Assembly: GCA_003389215.1 (NCBI GenBank)
Contig: QQVP01000119.1
Location: 124,001-188,000, forward strand
Reading direction: 5' to 3'
Source of the DNA: Planctomycetota bacterium
GTDB taxonomy: Bacteria; Planctomycetota; Planctomycetia; Pirellulales; UBA7805
Length of the DNA: 64,000 bases
Position numbers and translations under genes: made by a program. A model generated the notes under the pieces. That model was not told the origin of the DNA. It ran no database searches and saw only the letters and a list, made by a program, of their open reading frames with translations. Shown in pieces: positions 62,714 through 64,000 of the stretch (its first letter is position 1; each line of letters opens with the position of its first letter).

Positions 62714-63181
62714 TCAGTCTCCCATGTCGGAGTTTCCGTGCGTGCTCTTGGAACGATCCAATCTTCGCATCAGCAGCATCACGGTCGGCGGTATGATGAG
62801 CCATTGCAGGATCGGGGTCAGGCCGATGCCGAACAGAACCGGCATTGACGGCGCGTACTGCCACGTTTTCGAGATCGTTGTATTGAACCATTCACTGAAA
62901 ATCGTATAGCCCAGTCCGATCATCCAGAAGATCAACATCGCGATGAGATTTCTGTCGCGAATCCAACGGCGCGTTCGGAAGGCAAGCGACGTCAACCAAA
63001 AGCTTGCCACGAGGATCATCACGTCTCCGACCGTGCAGTGCAGCCTGGTCCAGACGACATACCAGAGCCCGCGCACGTGGTCCGTGTAAAAGGACGAGTG
63101 CAAGAACTCCCACACACCGTGTAGCAGACCACCCCATACGGCAAGTTGGACTTCGGGAATTATGCGGAGTCGCGTGAACAT
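62714..63181 (-). CDS. unknown membrane protein, 4 helices
   Basis: 155 residues from the ATG at 63181. Four hydrophobic segments (about 9-27, 48-68, 78-97, 108-138) with Trp-rich text (GGLLHGVWEFLHSSFYTDH) and a charged C-terminus. No recognised family. It ends 18 bp after the His-rich protein (convergent) and starts 10 bp from the metallophosphoesterase stop, so it shares that operon. Confidence 0.75.
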   Translation of the reverse strand: MFTRLRIIPEVQLAVWGGLLHGVWEFLHSSFYTDHVRGLWYVVWTRLHCTVGDVMILVASFWLTSLAFRTRRWIRDRNLIAMLIFWMIGLGYTIFSEWFNTTISKTWQYAPSMPVLFGIGLTPILQWLIIPPTVMLLMRRLDRSKSTHGNSDMGD

Positions 63182-63191
63182 GGTTAGTCGG

Positions 63192-63752
63192 TTACCGCTC
63201 CGTCGCAGCGTCGCTCTTCAGATTTACACGGTGGCCGGCACGTGCATTTCCATTGCTGTTCTCAGCAAGCAACGAAATCAGCTTGGCTTGTAAGGGCTGC
63301 GTTTCCAGGATAGCGACCGATGGTTGCCCATAGGTCCAGCCGCCCGTCTCGCCAGGATTGACGAGCAATCTTCCTTCGCCATCGTGCTGAATGGCGGCTC
63401 GATGCGTGTGGCCGAAGACAACGACGTCACTGCCTTCCGCCTGGCCGCGAAGTAGTTCCCGCTGGTGCGTCACGAGAATCCGCGTCCCGTCTGGAGCACG
63501 AAACCCGAAGGGCGGTTCCGCCAGATGACCGATGATGCTCATTCCACTACGAATGCCGATGCGGTTTCCTTCGTTGTCCCCGAAACAGCCGACGAAGGGG
63601 CAATTCAACTGACGTAGCGGCGGAATCGCGATTGTCGAGACCAGGTCGCCGGCAAACACGACCAGTTCACAGTCATGCTCGTTGAACACGATTACGGCTC
63701 GGCGAATGTTGTCCAGGTGATCGTGGCTGTCGGCGAAAATGCCAATGCGCAT
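63192..63752 (-). CDS. YfcE/MJ0936-like metallophosphoesterase
   Basis: 186 residues from the ATG at 63752. Calcineurin-type dimetal core: ADSHDHLDN, GDLVSTI, FGDNEGN, VTHQREL and GHTHRA, as in YfcE-like phosphodiesterases. Substrate unknown. It lies between the antiporter fragment and the unknown membrane protein on the same strand. Confidence 0.9.
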   Translation of the reverse strand: MRIGIFADSHDHLDNIRRAVIVFNEHDCELVVFAGDLVSTIAIPPLRQLNCPFVGCFGDNEGNRIGIRSGMSIIGHLAEPPFGFRAPDGTRILVTHQRELLRGQAEGSDVVVFGHTHRAAIQHDGEGRLLVNPGETGGWTYGQPSVAILETQPLQAKLISLLAENSNGNARAGHRVNLKSDAATER

Positions 63753-63762
63753 GTCGGTCCTC

Positions 63763-64000
63763 TCAGTGGTGAAATGGCATTTCGGTCAACGGTTGGTGTT
63801 CCGCCACGAGCTTCTCTGGCGTCGGTTGCGTGCGCCGGGCGTACCATTTCGCGGCGGGGTAGGCCGAAAGTCCGTGGCAGAAGACGCTCAACATCACGGT
63901 TGCCATGGCGGCGACGAAAATCTCCTGGCGCCCAGGCACTTCGATCTCGTCCAACAGTACCATGGCGAAGACAATCGAGGCGACACCGCGCGGCCCAAAC
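63763..64000 (-). CDS. cation/proton antiporter, C-terminal fragment (5' end off window)
   Basis: The open frame enters from the right edge and stops at 63763 after 78 residues. The visible start GPRGVASIVFAMVLLDE matches the CPA1-type Na+/H+ antiporter C-terminal membrane region (GPRGV...), followed by one more helix (EIFVAAMATVMLSVFCHG) and a short His-ending tail. It exchanges Na+ or K+ for H+. The rest is beyond the window. Confidence 0.75.
   Translation of the reverse strand, partial: FGPRGVASIVFAMVLLDEIEVPGRQEIFVAAMATVMLSVFCHGLSAYPAAKWYARRTQPTPEKLVAEHQPLTEMPFHH

Noticed and set aside
1-64000. CRISPR arrays, tRNA or rRNA genes, transposases, integrases, origins
   Set aside because: None seen; no regularly spaced repeats and no recombinase reading frame, so mobility of the metal island cannot be shown from this window.

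Overview
The window looks like bacterial chromosome or large-element DNA of a planctomycete-type organism. This is inferred, not proven, from fairly high GC, weak Shine-Dalgarno sites, many secreted Cys/His-rich proteins, and gene content such as a phosphoketolase, qNOR and ADP-forming acetyl-CoA synthetase. No rRNA, tRNA, CRISPR array, transposase or integrase was seen. Both ends cut genes: an RND adaptor on the left and a cation/proton antiporter on the right.

1-6.4 kb holds a metal-adaptor fragment, an MFS transporter and two MerR-controlled mercury-type units. Unit 1 is merR, a MerT-like membrane protein and a small thioredoxin-like protein. Unit 2 is a divergent MerR regulator and one long gene joining a CopZ-like Cys domain, MerT, MerP and a thioredoxin-like domain. 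In each unit one gene carries an in-frame TGA exactly where a conserved Cys is expected, with a hairpin downstream. Two candidate selenoproteins side by side are the most striking feature of the window.

6.5-30 kb is a metal efflux region. A Czc-like system (divalent-type RND signature) has its TolC on the opposite strand. It is followed by a secreted TPR protein, a P1B ATPase with an APC membrane motif, a metallothionein-like secreted protein, and a Cus-like system (monovalent-type signature). Small secreted proteins with repeated Cys domains lie between the pump genes. A K+ channel closes the region.

30-41.4 kb holds an APC permease coupled to a SpoIIE-type phosphatase, a glycosyltransferase, a three-gene small-membrane-protein cluster, an NAD-binding epimerase-like protein, a DASS transporter overlapping a LuxR-type response regulator, and an orphan zinc-finger anti-sigma factor with a methyltransferase.

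41.4-50 kb is nitric oxide and signalling. RIC, a small protein, a cupin and qNOR lie divergent from an Rrf2 regulator, with a nested dyad between them. Then come a multi-PAS histidine kinase and a receiver-BON-CsrA-receiver-BON row.

50-61.3 kb is one long minus-strand run: glutamate dehydrogenase, phosphoketolase, acetate kinase, a membrane-anchored flavin/2Fe-2S reductase, a cytochrome b-like protein, a seven-heme cytochrome c and an ADP-forming acetyl-CoA synthetase fused to GNAT. It suggests acetyl-phosphate/acetate energy metabolism next to a transmembrane electron-transfer module. 61.6-64 kb holds a His-rich TPR protein, an unknown membrane protein, a metallophosphoesterase and the antiporter tail.
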